A stretch of DNA of 64,000 nt from Nosocomiicoccus ampullae (GCF_019357495.1 NZ_CP079110.1:434001-498000); one strand, 5' to 3'. Counted from the stretch's first letter, positions 1 to 10,850 are shown. Notes: generated by a model not told the origin, from the letters alone. Numbers and translations are program-made.

Positions 1-803
1 CTTATATGACTGCAGCATTCATTATGGCATCAATCGCAGCATTTAAATTATTAAAAGCAAAATTTGATGAGGACCGTGAGTATCATAAAAAAGGTTTAAA
101 ATTTATGATGACAATCGGTTTAATCATGTCAGCACTCACACTTCTTGCTGGGGACCTTTCGGCAAAATATTTACATGAAAATCAACCAGAAAAGCTGGCA
201 GCAATGGAGTGGCACTTTGAGACTGAAAGTAATGCTGACCTTATTTTATTTGGAGTTCTTGATGAAGAAAGACAAGAAGTTAAAGGTGCGATTCATATCC
301 CGAGCGCATTAAGTATTTTATCGGACTGGAAACCAAGTACTGAAGTGACAGGACTTAACGACATTCCAGAAGATGAATGGCCACCACTCGTTATACATTA
401 CTTCTTTGACGTCATGGTATTTTTCGGAATGTTTGGTTTAGGTGTGAGTATTTTATACTTCATCTTGCATTTCTTTAAGAAAGATTTTCTATATAGCACA
501 CCGATGTTATATCTATATGTATTAACTGGACCGTTATCATTTTTAGCGATTGAAGCGGGTTGGTTTACAGCTGAACTTGGACGTCAGCCATGGATCGTCC
601 GAGGATACATGCGAGTCAGTGAAGCAATTACTGAAGCGAGCGGTTTAGGTTTAACATTAATCCTATTCGGTATTTTATACTTCGTTTTAGTAACGACGAC
701 GATTTTAGTTATGACACGTATGTTTAAAGATAAGTCAGCAACAAAAAGCCAAATCGAATACTACGGCAAAGAGAGTTTAGATGAGACTGGAGGTCGATTC
801 TAA
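1..803 (+). CDS. cydA: Cytochrome bd ubiquinol oxidase subunit I, 3' part (5' end outside window)
   Basis: This is the C-terminal part of the haem-carrying subunit of the quinol-oxidising bd terminal oxidase, a membrane protein. The frame is open to the left edge, so the ATG at 6 is internal and about 180 residues are missing. The signature GWFTAELGRQPW lies at 558-593. The segment FFDVMVFFGMFGLG holds the methionine region that ligates low-spin haem b in this family. The loop before it is short, as in Firmicutes (inference from family knowledge). The stop overlaps the cydB start by one base, so the two subunits are translationally coupled. Confidence 0.95.
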   Translation, partial: YMTAAFIMASIAAFKLLKAKFDEDREYHKKGLKFMMTIGLIMSALTLLAGDLSAKYLHENQPEKLAAMEWHFETESNADLILFGVLDEERQEVKGAIHIPSALSILSDWKPSTEVTGLNDIPEDEWPPLVIHYFFDVMVFFGMFGLGVSILYFILHFFKKDFLYSTPMLYLYVLTGPLSFLAIEAGWFTAELGRQPWIVRGYMRVSEAITEASGLGLTLILFGILYFVLVTTTILVMTRMFKDKSATKSQIEYYGKESLDETGGRF

Positions 804-1816
804 TGGATTTCGCTACTTTAGGTATAACGGTTTTATGGACGTTTTTATACAGTTATGTGGTGATTGCATCGATTGACTTTGGTGCAGGGTTTTATAACTT
901 CTATGCAAAACTTACAGGTAAAGATAATATCATCACACCAATTATTACTCGGTATTTAAACCCTGTATGGGAAGTAACAAACGTATTCTTTGTATTCTTC
1001 TTCGTTGGAATTGTTGGGTTCTTCCCAGATACTGCGTATTATTTAGGGACAGTGTTACTTATTCCAGCATCGATTTCATTAATTATGTTAGCGATTCGAG
1101 GAAGCTACTATGCATTTAACCAGTACGCAAAAGATTCAAATATGGTCTGGGCATTTTTATACGGAGTGACAGGGTTATTCATACCAGCGTCTCTATCAGT
1201 CGCTTTAGTAATTGCTGAAGGTGGATTTATTGAAGAGACTAGCGCTGGATTAGATCTTGACTTTATAGAGTTATTCTTTAACGGTTACGCATGGTCTGTC
1301 GTATTTTTAGCAGTAATCTCAGTACTTTATATTTCAAGTGGATTTTTACTATTTTACTCAAACCGTGCAAAAGCATATGAAGCAGTTAAATTAACGAGAA
1401 CATGGTTCTTAACGTGGACAATACCGATGCTCGTCATTACACAATTTGTTTTTATAGAGCTTCGTGCGACTAATAGAGAACATTTTGACAATGCGACACA
1501 AAATTACTGGTACTTATTCTTGTTAAGTTTCGTATTTATGTTAGTTGCGATCTACTTAGTATATAAAAAGAAAAATTATGGTGTTGCGTTTATTATGATT
1601 ATGCTTCAATTCGCAACGGCATTTTTCGGATATGGTATAAGTAAATTGCCGTATATTTTATATCCGTTCATTGAACTTGATTCTGTAGTTAACGACTCGA
1701 TGGCAATCGCACTCGTTATTGTATTCATTTTAGGTTTACTACTCTTAATACCAAGTCTTATAATGTTAATGAGATTATTCTTATTTGACAAAGACTACGT
1801 ACAAGGTAAGGAGTAA
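803..1816 (+). CDS. cydB: Cytochrome bd ubiquinol oxidase subunit II
   Basis: Second structural subunit of the bd oxidase, 337 residues, close to the usual length. It is a multi-pass membrane protein. The N-terminal sequence ATLGITVLWTFLYSYVVIASIDFGAGFY is the conserved first helix, and many hydrophobic segments follow to the C-terminus. It starts at the ATG that overlaps the cydA stop. ktrC follows after three bases. CydB carries no haem in known structures and stabilises CydA. The gene pair next to ktrC and rnjA is the same neighbourhood as in S. aureus. No cydCD genes are seen in this window. Confidence 0.95.
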   Translation: MDFATLGITVLWTFLYSYVVIASIDFGAGFYNFYAKLTGKDNIITPIITRYLNPVWEVTNVFFVFFFVGIVGFFPDTAYYLGTVLLIPASISLIMLAIRGSYYAFNQYAKDSNMVWAFLYGVTGLFIPASLSVALVIAEGGFIEETSAGLDLDFIELFFNGYAWSVVFLAVISVLYISSGFLLFYSNRAKAYEAVKLTRTWFLTWTIPMLVITQFVFIELRATNREHFDNATQNYWYLFLLSFVFMLVAIYLVYKKKNYGVAFIMIMLQFATAFFGYGISKLPYILYPFIELDSVVNDSMAIALVIVFILGLLLLIPSLIMLMRLFLFDKDYVQGKE

Positions 1817-1819
1817 ATT

Positions 1820-2482
1820 ATGAAAAAAGAGTTTGCAGTCATCGGTCTAGGAAGATTTGGTTCTAGCATTATTAAAGAGTTAAGAGAACTTAACGTAAAC
1901 GTACTTGCAATTGATAAAGACGAAGCGGTTATTAATGATTATAAAGATATGGTGACTGAAGCAGTCATTGGTAATACGATGGATGAAAATGTGCTGAAAA
2001 GTGTTGGGATCACAAATTTCGACCATGTAATTGTCGCTATCGGTGAAAATCTCCAAGCAAGTATTTTAACGACATTAATTTTAAAAGATCTTGGAGTAGA
2101 GAAAGTCACGGTAAAAGCACAAAACGATTATCATGGCAGAGTGTTAGAAAAAATCGGCGCAGATGCAGTTATTCATCCAGAACGAGATATTGGTCGATTA
2201 CTCGCACATCGACTTGTTTCAGCACATACACTCGATATATTAGAAATATCCGATGACCATTCAATTGTAGAGTTTAAAGCAATTGATGATTTTACTGATA
2301 AAACACTCGAACAACTCGACTTTAGAAATGAATTTGGAGTATCAGTACTTGCAATCAAAAGACATGAACACATCATTGTCTCACCAGATGCAAATACTAA
2401 AATTATAGAAGATGATATACTAATTTTAATTGCGAGTGACCAAGATTTATCTAAATTTGAAATTGTCATGGGAGACCATTAA
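1820..2482 (+). CDS. ktrC: Potassium uptake regulatory subunit of the KtrA/KtrC family
   Basis: Cytoplasmic RCK-type gating protein of a Ktr K+ uptake channel, 220 residues. Residues 1-130 form a Rossmann fold with the nucleotide-binding motif GLGRFG at 9-14 and the acidic end of strand 2 (AIDKD). The rest is a TrkA-C domain (about 135-218), which in B. subtilis KtrA/KtrC senses ATP/ADP and c-di-AMP. The membrane partner (KtrB/KtrD) is not in this window. An AAGGAG ribosome site lies at the cydB end. Position between cydB and rnjA matches S. aureus ktrC; the choice of the name ktrC over ktrA rests on that synteny. Confidence 0.88.
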   Translation: MKKEFAVIGLGRFGSSIIKELRELNVNVLAIDKDEAVINDYKDMVTEAVIGNTMDENVLKSVGITNFDHVIVAIGENLQASILTTLILKDLGVEKVTVKAQNDYHGRVLEKIGADAVIHPERDIGRLLAHRLVSAHTLDILEISDDHSIVEFKAIDDFTDKTLEQLDFRNEFGVSVLAIKRHEHIIVSPDANTKIIEDDILILIASDQDLSKFEIVMGDH

Positions 2483-2517
2483 AAAATACCCGTTACTTAA
2501 TTGTAACGGGTATTTTT
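2482..2517. terminator. Bidirectional terminator between ktrC and rnjA
   Basis: Perfect stem AAAAATACCCGTTAC / GTAACGGGTATTTTT with a six-base loop and T or A runs on both sides. It can end the cydAB-ktrC transcript on the plus strand and the rpoY-rnjA transcript on the minus strand. Confidence 0.9.
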
Positions 2518-2520
2518 GTG

Positions 2521-4212
2521 TTATTTTTTATTTTCTAATGTTTCATCGTTGACGCGCATAATCATTGGTAAAATCATCGGTTTACGATGTGTTTTCTTAT
2601 ATAAATGGTTCGATAGTTCTTGAATGATTAACTGCTTCACGTTGAACCATTCGACATTTTCTTGTTCTTCGAGTAATTTTTCTATAGAATCTTTTAATCG
2701 CTTTTCTGAGTTACGGATGAGTTTAAATGATTCTCTCATATATACAAATCCACGAGAAATAATATCTGGTCCAGAGAGTAATGTTTTTGTTTTAAAGTCA
2801 ATCGATACGACGACGACTGCTAGACCTTCTTCAGATAGTTCTTTACGATCTCGAAGGACAATATTTCCAATATCTCCAATGCCGATACCATCAACGAATA
2901 CTGTACCTGCAGGTACTTTACCAGATACTTCTGCACTGTTTCTATCGATTGATAAGACATCTCCATTTTCCATTAAGAAGATTTTATCTTTATCAACACC
3001 TGTATCGATACCGAGTTCTTTATGAATTTTTAGCATGCGGAATTCACCATGTATAGGCATAAAGTACTCTGGACGAATGAGTCGTAACATCAGTTTTTGT
3101 TCTTCTTGAGAACCGTGTCCTGACGTATGGATGTTTGACAGTGGGCCATGAATAACATCTGCACCTGCTTTATATAAAGCGTTGATCGTCTTATTTACAC
3201 TCATCGTGTTCCCTGGAATTGGTGAACTACTAAATACGACCGTATCGTCTGGAATGATTGAAATTTGTCGGTGTGTACCGTTTGCGATACGTGAGAGTGC
3301 CGCCATCGGTTCACCTTGAGATCCTGTACAAAGTATCATAATTTGGTGTTTTTCATAACGATTAATTTCTTTTGCTTCGATGAACGTATCAACAGGTGCT
3401 TTAATATAGCCAAGTTCTTGACCGATTTTAATGTTGTTTTCCATACTTCTACCGAAAACGACAATTTTACGATTGAATTTTACAGCTGCGTCAATTGCTT
3501 GTTGCACTCTGTAAATATTTGAAGCAAAAGTAGCAAATATGATACGACCGGAGCATTGTCTAAATATATCTTCTACGTTTTGACCAACTTCTTTTTCACT
3601 TATCGTAAAGTTTGGTACTGTTGCGTTTGTTGAGTCTGAAAGTAGTAGAAGAACACCTTCTTCGCCAAGTTTAGCCATCTTCGCAATATTTGCAGGTTCA
3701 CCGACAGGCGTGAAGTCAAATTTAAAGTCACCTGTATGAACGATGTTTCCTTCAGGTGTTTTTACAACGACTCCGTATGCTTCAGGTATTGAGTGTGTTG
3801 TTAAGTAGAATTCGACAGACAAATGTTCAAACGTTAATACATCGGATTCGTCAATTGGATTTAAAGACGTACGATGCATGAGTTTATGTTCTTCTAATTT
3901 ATTTTGTATTAAACCAAGCGCAAGTGGTCCAGAATATATTGGTACTGAAATTTCTTTTAATAAAAATGGAATTCCACCGATATGGTCCTCGTGACCATGC
4001 GTAACGACAAGCGCTTTAATTTTATCTTCATTTTCTTTTAAATAAGTGTAGTCTGGGATAACGTAATCGACACCAAGTTCATCGTCACTTGGGAATTTTA
4101 TCCCTGCATCAATAATAATAATTTCATCTTTATATTCCACACAGTAAGTGTTTTTCCCGATCTCCCCAAGTCCACCTAGGGCGAAAACATTTACTTTAGA
4201 AGTTTTACTCAT
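2521..4212 (-). CDS. rnjA: Ribonuclease J1
   Basis: Metallo-beta-lactamase-fold RNase with 5'-3' exonuclease and endonuclease activity, central to mRNA decay and rRNA maturation. It has 563 residues, against about 555 for B. subtilis RNase J1. The zinc motif [10 protein letters not shown] is at 71-80, with H72, H74, D76 and H77 as ligands. The beta-CASP region carries [10 protein letters not shown] and TSGHGS, and a C-terminal dimerisation domain follows. The start overlaps the 3' end of rpoY by eight bases, as in other Firmicutes, where the two genes form one operon. rnjB is not in the window. Confidence 0.97.
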   Translation of the reverse strand: MSKTSKVNVFALGGLGEIGKNTYCVEYKDEIIIIDAGIKFPSDDELGVDYVIPDYTYLKENEDKIKALVVTHGHEDHIGGIPFLLKEISVPIYSGPLALGLIQNKLEEHKLMHRTSLNPIDESDVLTFEHLSVEFYLTTHSIPEAYGVVVKTPEGNIVHTGDFKFDFTPVGEPANIAKMAKLGEEGVLLLLSDSTNATVPNFTISEKEVGQNVEDIFRQCSGRIIFATFASNIYRVQQAIDAAVKFNRKIVVFGRSMENNIKIGQELGYIKAPVDTFIEAKEINRYEKHQIMILCTGSQGEPMAALSRIANGTHRQISIIPDDTVVFSSSPIPGNTMSVNKTINALYKAGADVIHGPLSNIHTSGHGSQEEQKLMLRLIRPEYFMPIHGEFRMLKIHKELGIDTGVDKDKIFLMENGDVLSIDRNSAEVSGKVPAGTVFVDGIGIGDIGNIVLRDRKELSEEGLAVVVVSIDFKTKTLLSGPDIISRGFVYMRESFKLIRNSEKRLKDSIEKLLEEQENVEWFNVKQLIIQELSNHLYKKTHRKPMILPMIMRVNDETLENKK

Positions 4213-4426
4213 CTAGCTTAATAACCTCAAAGTTTTCATTATGTTCTTTTTCATAGGCTAAATGATCGGGACTTAACGCTTCAATGTGCTCTAGTGTAAC
4301 TTCTTTATCAGCAAAATACTTTCTTACTTGTTCAATATTTTTTGCTTCAATGTAAACTGATAATGTTTCTTCACGTATAATACGCTGTGTTTTATGGTTT
4401 TGATAAAATACTTTAAAAATATTCAT
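4205..4426 (-). CDS. rpoY: RNA polymerase epsilon subunit
   Basis: Small RNA polymerase accessory subunit found only in Firmicutes (formerly DUF1447, YkzG), 73 residues. The sequence starts [20 protein letters not shown], and the KVFYQ and REET segments are typical of the family. In the known structure it sits near the beta-prime jaw and resembles phage Gp2. The ribosome site AAGGAG precedes the ATG. It is first in the operon with rnjA and lies downstream of a leader ending in a terminator hairpin, so its expression may be set by read-through. Confidence 0.93.
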   Translation of the reverse strand: MNIFKVFYQNHKTQRIIREETLSVYIEAKNIEQVRKYFADKEVTLEHIEALSPDHLAYEKEHNENFEVIKLDE

Positions 4427-4452
4427 ACTTAATAACTCCTTAATTATTTAAT

Positions 4453-4489
4453 AAAAAAACAAGATGTGCTCAACCTGTAAGCACATCTT
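4453..4489 (-). terminator. Terminator or attenuator in front of rpoY-rnjA
   Basis: On the minus strand a nine-base perfect stem (arms 4481-4489 and 4461-4469, AAGATGTGC / GCACATCTT) is followed by G and seven Ts at 4459-4453. It lies 27 bases before the rpoY ATG and about 120-150 bases after a good minus-strand promoter. It could end a small RNA or act as an attenuator for rpoY-rnjA. Confidence 0.8.
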
Positions 4490-4612
4490 TCAACCGGATG
4501 GATATCCTTTTTATACTTAGTTGCAAACCGCCAATACGGCCTTTAGATGTTATTGAGTCTATCTATTAGTGTTAAATTGTCTCAACACAACTCGTACCTT
4601 TTTACTTAAGTT
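4490..4612 (-). ncRNA. Structured leader RNA or small RNA upstream of rpoY-rnjA
   Basis: Between a minus-strand promoter (4614-4642) and the terminator (4453-4489) there is no open frame, but several short inverted repeats read on the minus strand: GTGTT/AACAC, TTGAG/CTCAA, CCG/CGG around TATTGG, and a GGATATCC palindrome. AGTTG and CAACT could close the central part into a junction. I do not recognise it as a named riboswitch. It may be a 5' leader that senses something and controls the terminator, or an independent small RNA. The folding is judged by eye. Confidence 0.5.
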
Positions 4613-4613
4613 T

Positions 4614-4642
4614 ATTTTACCTCATAGACGAAAAGGTTGCAA
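4614..4642 (-). promoter_or_regulatory. Promoter of the rpoY-rnjA leader
   Basis: On the minus strand TTGCAA (4642-4637), a 17-base spacer and TAAAAT (4619-4614) form a good vegetative promoter. The predicted RNA start is near 4607. The spacer includes TCGTCTATGA, the same ten bases as the core of one copy of the 58-kb repeat array. Confidence 0.6.
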
Positions 4643-4675
4643 AGACTTTATAATAATAAAAAAGGAGGTAGACTA

Positions 4676-4942
4676 ATGGATGCCTTGGCGATTTTTGACA
4701 AAATTAAACAAGAAACTAAACGTGAGGACAAACCGTTTCAGCTCGTCGAATTTAACATGAGAGATAACATGTATATAATGAATGTTATCTACGGGAATGT
4801 TGTTACGACGAGTAACAATCATCATACATTTCCCCACGATTTAGATCCTGAAATTTTAAACAAAGAAACGTACGAGCAATTAACAGAATTACTCGATGAT
4901 AAAAAAATTCCTTATACTGTTCGTAATGATGATTTTATTTAA
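4676..4942 (+). CDS. Unrecognised small protein, 88 residues
   Basis: I do not recognise this gene. A strong AAAGGAGG ribosome site at 4661-4668 selects the ATG at 4676 over the upstream non-ATG start. The product is soluble and acidic at the C-terminus, with no signal peptide, membrane segment or cysteine. It begins MDALAIFDKIKQETKRED, has a beta-rich middle (QLVEFNMRDNMYIMNVIYGN) and a helical end. It lies between divergent rpoY and convergent def. A TATAAT at 4649-4654 could serve it. Its TAA is directly followed by the complement of the def stop, with no base between and no terminator. Confidence 0.75.
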   Translation: MDALAIFDKIKQETKREDKPFQLVEFNMRDNMYIMNVIYGNVVTTSNNHHTFPHDLDPEILNKETYEQLTELLDDKKIPYTVRNDDFI

Positions 4943-5494
4943 TTATTCTACAGGTACCGCATTTTTATGAGGCACTTCAGGATTATCTTTATCGATATGG
5001 TCGTAGAACATAATGCCGTCTAAGTGGTCCATTTCGTGTTGGAGTACAACCGCAAGCAGGCCTTTTGCTTTAATCTCGACTTCGTTGCCGTCGATATCTA
5101 AAGCAGTCACTCTAAAACGTTTATGTCTATGCACGATGCCGTCAATATCTTCATCAACACTTAAGCAGCCCTCACCACCAGGAATGTATGTTTCTTGGAC
5201 TGAGTGGCTTTTTAATTTTGGATTGATGAGCATTAAGTCGTGGACGGGTTGATTATCTTCATCTGTAATATAGATTGCAATCATTCGCTTATCTAAATTA
5301 ATTTGCGGTGCAGCGAGTCCAACTCCAGCTCTTAAATTATATTTTTCAGCGAGTGTTTCATCTTGAGAGTTAATGAGAAATTCTCTCATTTCACGTAATT
5401 CACGTTTTGTCTCTTCGTCAATTTCTGTAATTTCTTTAACTTTTTTTCTTAAGATCGGATGTCCATCTCTGACAATATCATCCATAGTAAGCAT
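4943..5494 (-). CDS. def: Peptide deformylase
   Basis: Removes the formyl group from the N-terminal methionine of new proteins; a cytoplasmic metalloenzyme. All three active-site motifs are present: GVGLAAPQ (57-64), EGCLSVDE (108-115, metal ligand C110) and QHEMDH (152-157, ligands H153 and H157, catalytic E154). At 183 residues with the insertion after motif 1 it is the longer Gram-positive type. The start at 5494 has GGAGAG upstream; a second ATG three codons in is possible. It stands between the small gene at 4676 and pdhA, as in related genomes. Confidence 0.96.
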   Translation of the reverse strand: MLTMDDIVRDGHPILRKKVKEITEIDEETKRELREMREFLINSQDETLAEKYNLRAGVGLAAPQINLDKRMIAIYITDEDNQPVHDLMLINPKLKSHSVQETYIPGGEGCLSVDEDIDGIVHRHKRFRVTALDIDGNEVEIKAKGLLAVVLQHEMDHLDGIMFYDHIDKDNPEVPHKNAVPVE

Positions 5495-5690
5495 ATAATC
5501 TCTCCTACTGTCGTTAATTCATTCATTTAATTATACAATAATTCTATGAAATATATCAAAAACAACCATTCATAACTTTAAACTATCTATAATGATAATA
5601 CTTAATAATGCTTTAAAAGCTGATATCTTTTATATGATATATTAGTTTGTGTTATCATAAATGTAAGCATTTTTATGAAAGGTATGGTGA

Positions 5691-6803
<1,113 letters not shown>

Positions 6804-6806
6804 TTA

Positions 6807-7784
6807 ATGGCTGAATTAACAATGATCCAAGCGATCACTGAAGCGATGAAAACAGAACTTAAAAACGACGAAGATGTACTCGTATTTGGTGAAGACGTTG
6901 GAGTTAACGGTGGGGTGTTCTTAGCGACACAAGGACTTCAAGAAGAATTTGGAGTCGACAGAGTGTTCGACACACCACTTGCTGAAAGTGCGATTGCTTC
7001 ACTTGGTTTAGGTTTAACATTAGAAGGGTATCGTCCAGTTATTGAAATTCAGTTCTTTGGATTCTTATTTGAAGCAATGGACGGGATCGCAGGACAAATT
7101 GCGCGTCATAGATATCGTTCTGGTGCATCTAAAAGCACACCGATTGTAGTTCGTGCACCATTTGGTGGTGGCGTAAACACTCCTGAACTACACGCAGACT
7201 CATTAGAAGGTTTAATGGCACAAACACCAGGTTTACGCGTAGTCATTCCTTCAACGCCAACAGATGCTAAAGGATTACTGATTTCAGCAATCCGCTCAAA
7301 TGACCCAGTCATTTTCTTAGAGCATATGAAACTTTACCGTTCATTCCGTGAAGAGGTACCTGAAGAAGATTATGAAGTTGAAATTGGTAAAGCATCAGTT
7401 AAACGTGAAGGTACTGACGTTACACTCATTGCATACGGTGCAATGGTACATGAAGCAATTGCCGCAGCTGAAGCATTAGAAAAAGAAGATATTTCTGCTG
7501 AAGTTATTGATCTTAGAACAGTATCGCCAGTAGATTATGAAACACTTGTGAAATCTGTTGAAAAGACAAATCGTGCAGTTGTAATTCAAGAAGCACAGCG
7601 CCAAGCAGGTGTCGGTGGACAAGTAACTGCTGAACTTCAAGAGCGTGCTATTCTTTCGTTAGAAGCACCAATTATGCGTGTAAGTGCACCAGACACAGTA
7701 TATCCATTTACTGCAGCAGAAAAAGTTTGGTTACCAAACAAAAATGATATTATTGAAAAAGTAAAAGACGTTATCAACTTCTAA
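6807..7784 (+). CDS. pdhB: Pyruvate dehydrogenase E1 component, beta subunit
   Basis: Pairs with PdhA to form the E1 heterotetramer and supplies the other half of the thiamine diphosphate site. It has 325 residues, the family norm. The sequence shows FGEDVG and [10 protein letters not shown] near the N-terminus, then [12 protein letters not shown] and the C-terminal transketolase domain with [11 protein letters not shown]. The ribosome site lies in the end of pdhA (AAGGAG). It is followed 18 bases later by pdhC. Confidence 0.97.
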   Translation: MAELTMIQAITEAMKTELKNDEDVLVFGEDVGVNGGVFLATQGLQEEFGVDRVFDTPLAESAIASLGLGLTLEGYRPVIEIQFFGFLFEAMDGIAGQIARHRYRSGASKSTPIVVRAPFGGGVNTPELHADSLEGLMAQTPGLRVVIPSTPTDAKGLLISAIRSNDPVIFLEHMKLYRSFREEVPEEDYEVEIGKASVKREGTDVTLIAYGAMVHEAIAAAEALEKEDISAEVIDLRTVSPVDYETLVKSVEKTNRAVVIQEAQRQAGVGGQVTAELQERAILSLEAPIMRVSAPDTVYPFTAAEKVWLPNKNDIIEKVKDVINF

Positions 7785-7802
7785 ATAGATGGAGGGAAAT
7801 AC

Positions 7803-9116
7803 ATGGCATATGAAGTGAAACTTCACGATATCGGTGAAGGAATTCATGAAGGGGAAATCGCAAAGTGGTTTGTATCTGAAGGAGACAAAATCGAAGAAGA
7901 CGATTCTCTTGTAGAAATTGCAAACGATAAGGCAGTCGTAGAAATGCCATCACCAGTGTCAGGAACGGTTGAAAAAATTCACGTTGCTGAAGGTGAAGTA
8001 ACAACTGTTGGTACGACAATTGTAACGATTGACGACGGTAGTGAAACTACGTCAGGTGACGATGTAGAAGAAGAATCTGAAGAAAAAGAAGAAGTTAAAG
8101 AAGAGTCAAAAGATGAACATAAAGACTCTAAAGAAACAGAATCTAAAGAAGAAACAGAATCTAAAGAAGAAGTTAAATCTGAAGATGATTCCAAAGAAAC
8201 AGATAAACGTTTTGTTAAAGCGATGCCGTCAGTACGTAAATTCGCTCGTGATAATGATGTTGACATTACTGAAGTAGACGGAACTGGTAAACATGGTCGT
8301 GTTACAAAAAGTGATGTTGAATCATTTATGAATGGAGATTCTAAAACTACGACTGAAGCTGAAGAAGGTTCTTCTGAAGAGACTCAGTCAACACCAACTA
8401 CTGAGCGTCCAGAAGGTAGAGAGACACGTGAGAAAATGTCTTCAATTCGTCGTACAATTGCTAAAGCGATGGTTGAAAGTAAAAAGACTTCACCACACGT
8501 TACAAATATCGACGAAGTAATTGTAGACAACTTATACGATCACCGTAAGAGATTTAAAGCGTACGCTGAAGAACAAGGTACAAAACTTACGTACTTACCA
8601 TACGTTGTTAAAGCGTTAGTTTCAGCGCTTAAAAAGTATCCAGAATTAAACACGTCAGTCGATAGTGAAACAGATGAAATCATCCGAAAACATTACTATG
8701 ATATTGGTATTGCTGCCGATACTGACCGTGGTTTAGTTGTTCCAGTCGTTCGTGACGCAAATACAAAATCTATATTTGAAATCGCAGATGACATCATAGA
8801 ACTTGCAACTAAAGCGAGAGATGGTAAACTAAAAATGGAAGAGATGCAAGGTGGCAGCATGTCAATTTCTAACCTCGGATCTGAAGGTGGTAAATGGTTC
8901 ACACCAGTGATTAACCAACCTGAAGTTGCGATTTTAGGTATTGGACGAATTGAAGAGCAACCTGTCGTTGTTGACGGTGAAGTTGTTCCGGCGAAAGTTC
9001 TCGCAATTTCAATTAGTTATGACCATAGAGTAATTGATGGTGCAGTTGCACAAAGGGCATTAAACCATATTAAAAAATTATTAAATAATCCAGATTTACT
9101 ATTAATGGAGGGGTAA
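7803..9116 (+). CDS. pdhC: Dihydrolipoamide acetyltransferase, E2 of pyruvate dehydrogenase
   Basis: Core of the complex; moves the acetyl group from E1 to CoA. The order is one lipoyl domain (1-77, lipoylated lysine K43 in NDKAVVE), a very acidic Glu/Lys/Ser linker (about 80-137), the E1/E3-binding domain (141-175, [18 protein letters not shown]), a second linker, and the acetyltransferase domain from about 205. The catalytic HxxxDG occurs as DHRVIDG near the C-terminus. The linker contains an imperfect KEETES repeat, so its length may vary between strains. Only one lipoyl domain is present. Confidence 0.97.
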   Translation: MAYEVKLHDIGEGIHEGEIAKWFVSEGDKIEEDDSLVEIANDKAVVEMPSPVSGTVEKIHVAEGEVTTVGTTIVTIDDGSETTSGDDVEEESEEKEEVKEESKDEHKDSKETESKEETESKEEVKSEDDSKETDKRFVKAMPSVRKFARDNDVDITEVDGTGKHGRVTKSDVESFMNGDSKTTTEAEEGSSEETQSTPTTERPEGRETREKMSSIRRTIAKAMVESKKTSPHVTNIDEVIVDNLYDHRKRFKAYAEEQGTKLTYLPYVVKALVSALKKYPELNTSVDSETDEIIRKHYYDIGIAADTDRGLVVPVVRDANTKSIFEIADDIIELATKARDGKLKMEEMQGGSMSISNLGSEGGKWFTPVINQPEVAILGIGRIEEQPVVVDGEVVPAKVLAISISYDHRVIDGAVAQRALNHIKKLLNNPDLLLMEG

Positions 9117-9120
9117 AATA

Positions 9121-10530
9121 ATGGTTGTAGGAGATTTCGCAATCGAAGTAGACACAGTCGTCGTTGGTGCTGGTCCAGGTGGATATGTAGCAGCAATTCG
9201 TGCGGCTCAATTAGGACAAAAAGTTGTTCTTGTAGAGAAAGAAAAAGTTGGTGGAGTGTGCTTAAACGTTGGATGTATTCCTTCTAAAGCATTAATTGCT
9301 TCATCACACAGATATCAAGATGCTAAAAACTCTGAAGATATGGGAGTTAAAGCTAAAGATGTTGAGTTAGACTTCTCTAAAGTTCAAGAATTTAAAGGTA
9401 AAGTAGTCGACCAACTTGTTGGTGGTGTTGAATCACTACTTAAAGGTAACAAAGTTGAAGTTGTTAAAGGTGAAGCTTACTTCTCTGGTAAAAACAGCGT
9501 TAAAGTTGCGACTGAAAAACAATCACAAACTTATGAATTTAAAAATGCAATTGTAGCAACAGGTTCTCGTCCAATTGAAATCCCTGGGTTTGAATTTGGT
9601 AAACGTGTTCTTGATTCAACAGGCGCTTTAGGTTTAGAAGAACTACCTGAAAAATTAGTTGTTATCGGTGGAGGATACATCGGTACAGAACTTGGTACTG
9701 CATACGCTAATCTAGGTACAGAAGTAACTATTTTAGAAGGTATGAAAGATATTTTAGGTGGTTTCGAAAAAAACATGACTTCATTAGTTAAACGTAACCT
9801 TAAGAAAAAAGGTGTAAAAGTTGTCACTCAAGCGATGGCTAAATCAGCTGAAGAAACTGACAACGGCGTTAAAATTACTTATGAAGATAAAAAAGGCAAC
9901 ACTGAAGAAATCGAAGCAGATTACGTATTAGTGACTGTTGGACGTCGTCCAAATACTCAAGAAATCGGTCTTGAAGATATCGGTGTTAAACTTGACGATC
10001 GTGGACTTATTGAAGTGGACAAACAAGGTCGTACTTCAGTAGATTCAATCTTTGCAATTGGTGATATCGTTCCTGGTTTACCACTTGCACATAAAGCAAG
10101 CTACGAAGCAAAAGTTGCTGCTGAAGCAATCGCTGGTGAAAAATCTGAAGTAGATTACATCGGTATGCCTGCAGTGTGCTTCACAGAGCCAGAACTTGCA
10201 TCAGTTGGTATTAACGAAACTGAAGCAAAAGAAGAAGGTCTTGACTACGTGACAGGACGCTTCCCATTTGCTGCAAATGGTCGTGCGATCGGTTTAAACA
10301 AAACAGACGGTTTTGTAAAACTCGTTGCGCGTAAAGAAGATGGTTTAGTTATTGGTGCACAAGTAGCTGGTGACGGTGCTTCAGACATTATTTCTGAACT
10401 TGCATTAGCAGTTGAAACAGGAATGACGTTAGAAGATGTTGCATTAACAATTCACCCGCACCCAACATTAGGTGAAATGCCAATGGAAGCGGCTGAAGCA
10501 GCTCTTGGTCAACCAATTCACTCACTATAA
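9121..10530 (+). CDS. pdhD: Dihydrolipoamide dehydrogenase, E3
   Basis: FAD enzyme that reoxidises the lipoyl groups and passes electrons to NAD+. It has 469 residues. The FAD motif GAGPGG is at 16-21 and the redox disulfide is C47 and C52 in [14 protein letters not shown] second Rossmann motif ([10 protein letters not shown]) binds NAD, and the C-terminal HPHPTLGE carries the catalytic histidine used across the dimer. It ends the operon and is followed directly by a terminator. Other dehydrogenase complexes of the cell probably share it (family knowledge). Confidence 0.97.
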   Translation: MVVGDFAIEVDTVVVGAGPGGYVAAIRAAQLGQKVVLVEKEKVGGVCLNVGCIPSKALIASSHRYQDAKNSEDMGVKAKDVELDFSKVQEFKGKVVDQLVGGVESLLKGNKVEVVKGEAYFSGKNSVKVATEKQSQTYEFKNAIVATGSRPIEIPGFEFGKRVLDSTGALGLEELPEKLVVIGGGYIGTELGTAYANLGTEVTILEGMKDILGGFEKNMTSLVKRNLKKKGVKVVTQAMAKSAEETDNGVKITYEDKKGNTEEIEADYVLVTVGRRPNTQEIGLEDIGVKLDDRGLIEVDKQGRTSVDSIFAIGDIVPGLPLAHKASYEAKVAAEAIAGEKSEVDYIGMPAVCFTEPELASVGINETEAKEEGLDYVTGRFPFAANGRAIGLNKTDGFVKLVARKEDGLVIGAQVAGDGASDIISELALAVETGMTLEDVALTIHPHPTLGEMPMEAAEAALGQPIHSL

Positions 10531-10540
10531 TATTTTAGTA

Positions 10541-10566
10541 AAGCGCTCGTTTGAGCGCTTTTTTAT
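10541..10566 (+). terminator. Terminator after pdhD
   Basis: Stem AAGCGCTC / GAGCGCTT with a short GTTT loop, then a run of Ts. It closes pdhABCD; the ribosome site of the next gene follows at once. Confidence 0.85.
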
Positions 10567-10580
10567 TTGGAGGATTTTTT

Positions 10581-10850
10581 ATGGAATATAGTTACCCACT
10601 AGACCTCGATTGGTCAACTGAAGAAATGATTGCAGTCACACATTTTTATCAAATGATAGAAAAAGGGTATGAATCAGGCGTTAAGCAAGAAATATTAAGT
10701 CAAGCGTATCAAGAATTTAAACAAATCGTCCCGAGTAAAGCAGAAGAAAAGACACTATTTAAAGAATTTGAGAAAGTATCGAATTATCGTCCTTGGGATT
10801 TAATAAAGCAGTTAAAAAATAGTGAGAAAAATGATATTATTAAGCCTTAG
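10581..10850 (+). CDS. UPF0223 family protein (YktA-like)
   Basis: Conserved protein of unknown function, 89 residues. The sequence MEYSYPLDLDWSTEEM and the later IVPSKAEEKTLFKEFE match the UPF0223/YktA family of Bacillales, which also lies after pdhD in S. aureus. It is soluble and helical, with no catalytic motif I can name. GGAGG at 10569-10573 selects the ATG at 10581; the longer frame from 10551 would start inside the terminator. Confidence 0.88.
   Translation: MEYSYPLDLDWSTEEMIAVTHFYQMIEKGYESGVKQEILSQAYQEFKQIVPSKAEEKTLFKEFEKVSNYRPWDLIKQLKNSEKNDIIKP

Noticed and set aside
5588-5606. Fur-box-like sequence upstream of pdhA
   Set aside because: It matches 14 of 19 positions but lacks dyad symmetry on the right side; in such AT-rich DNA this is within chance.
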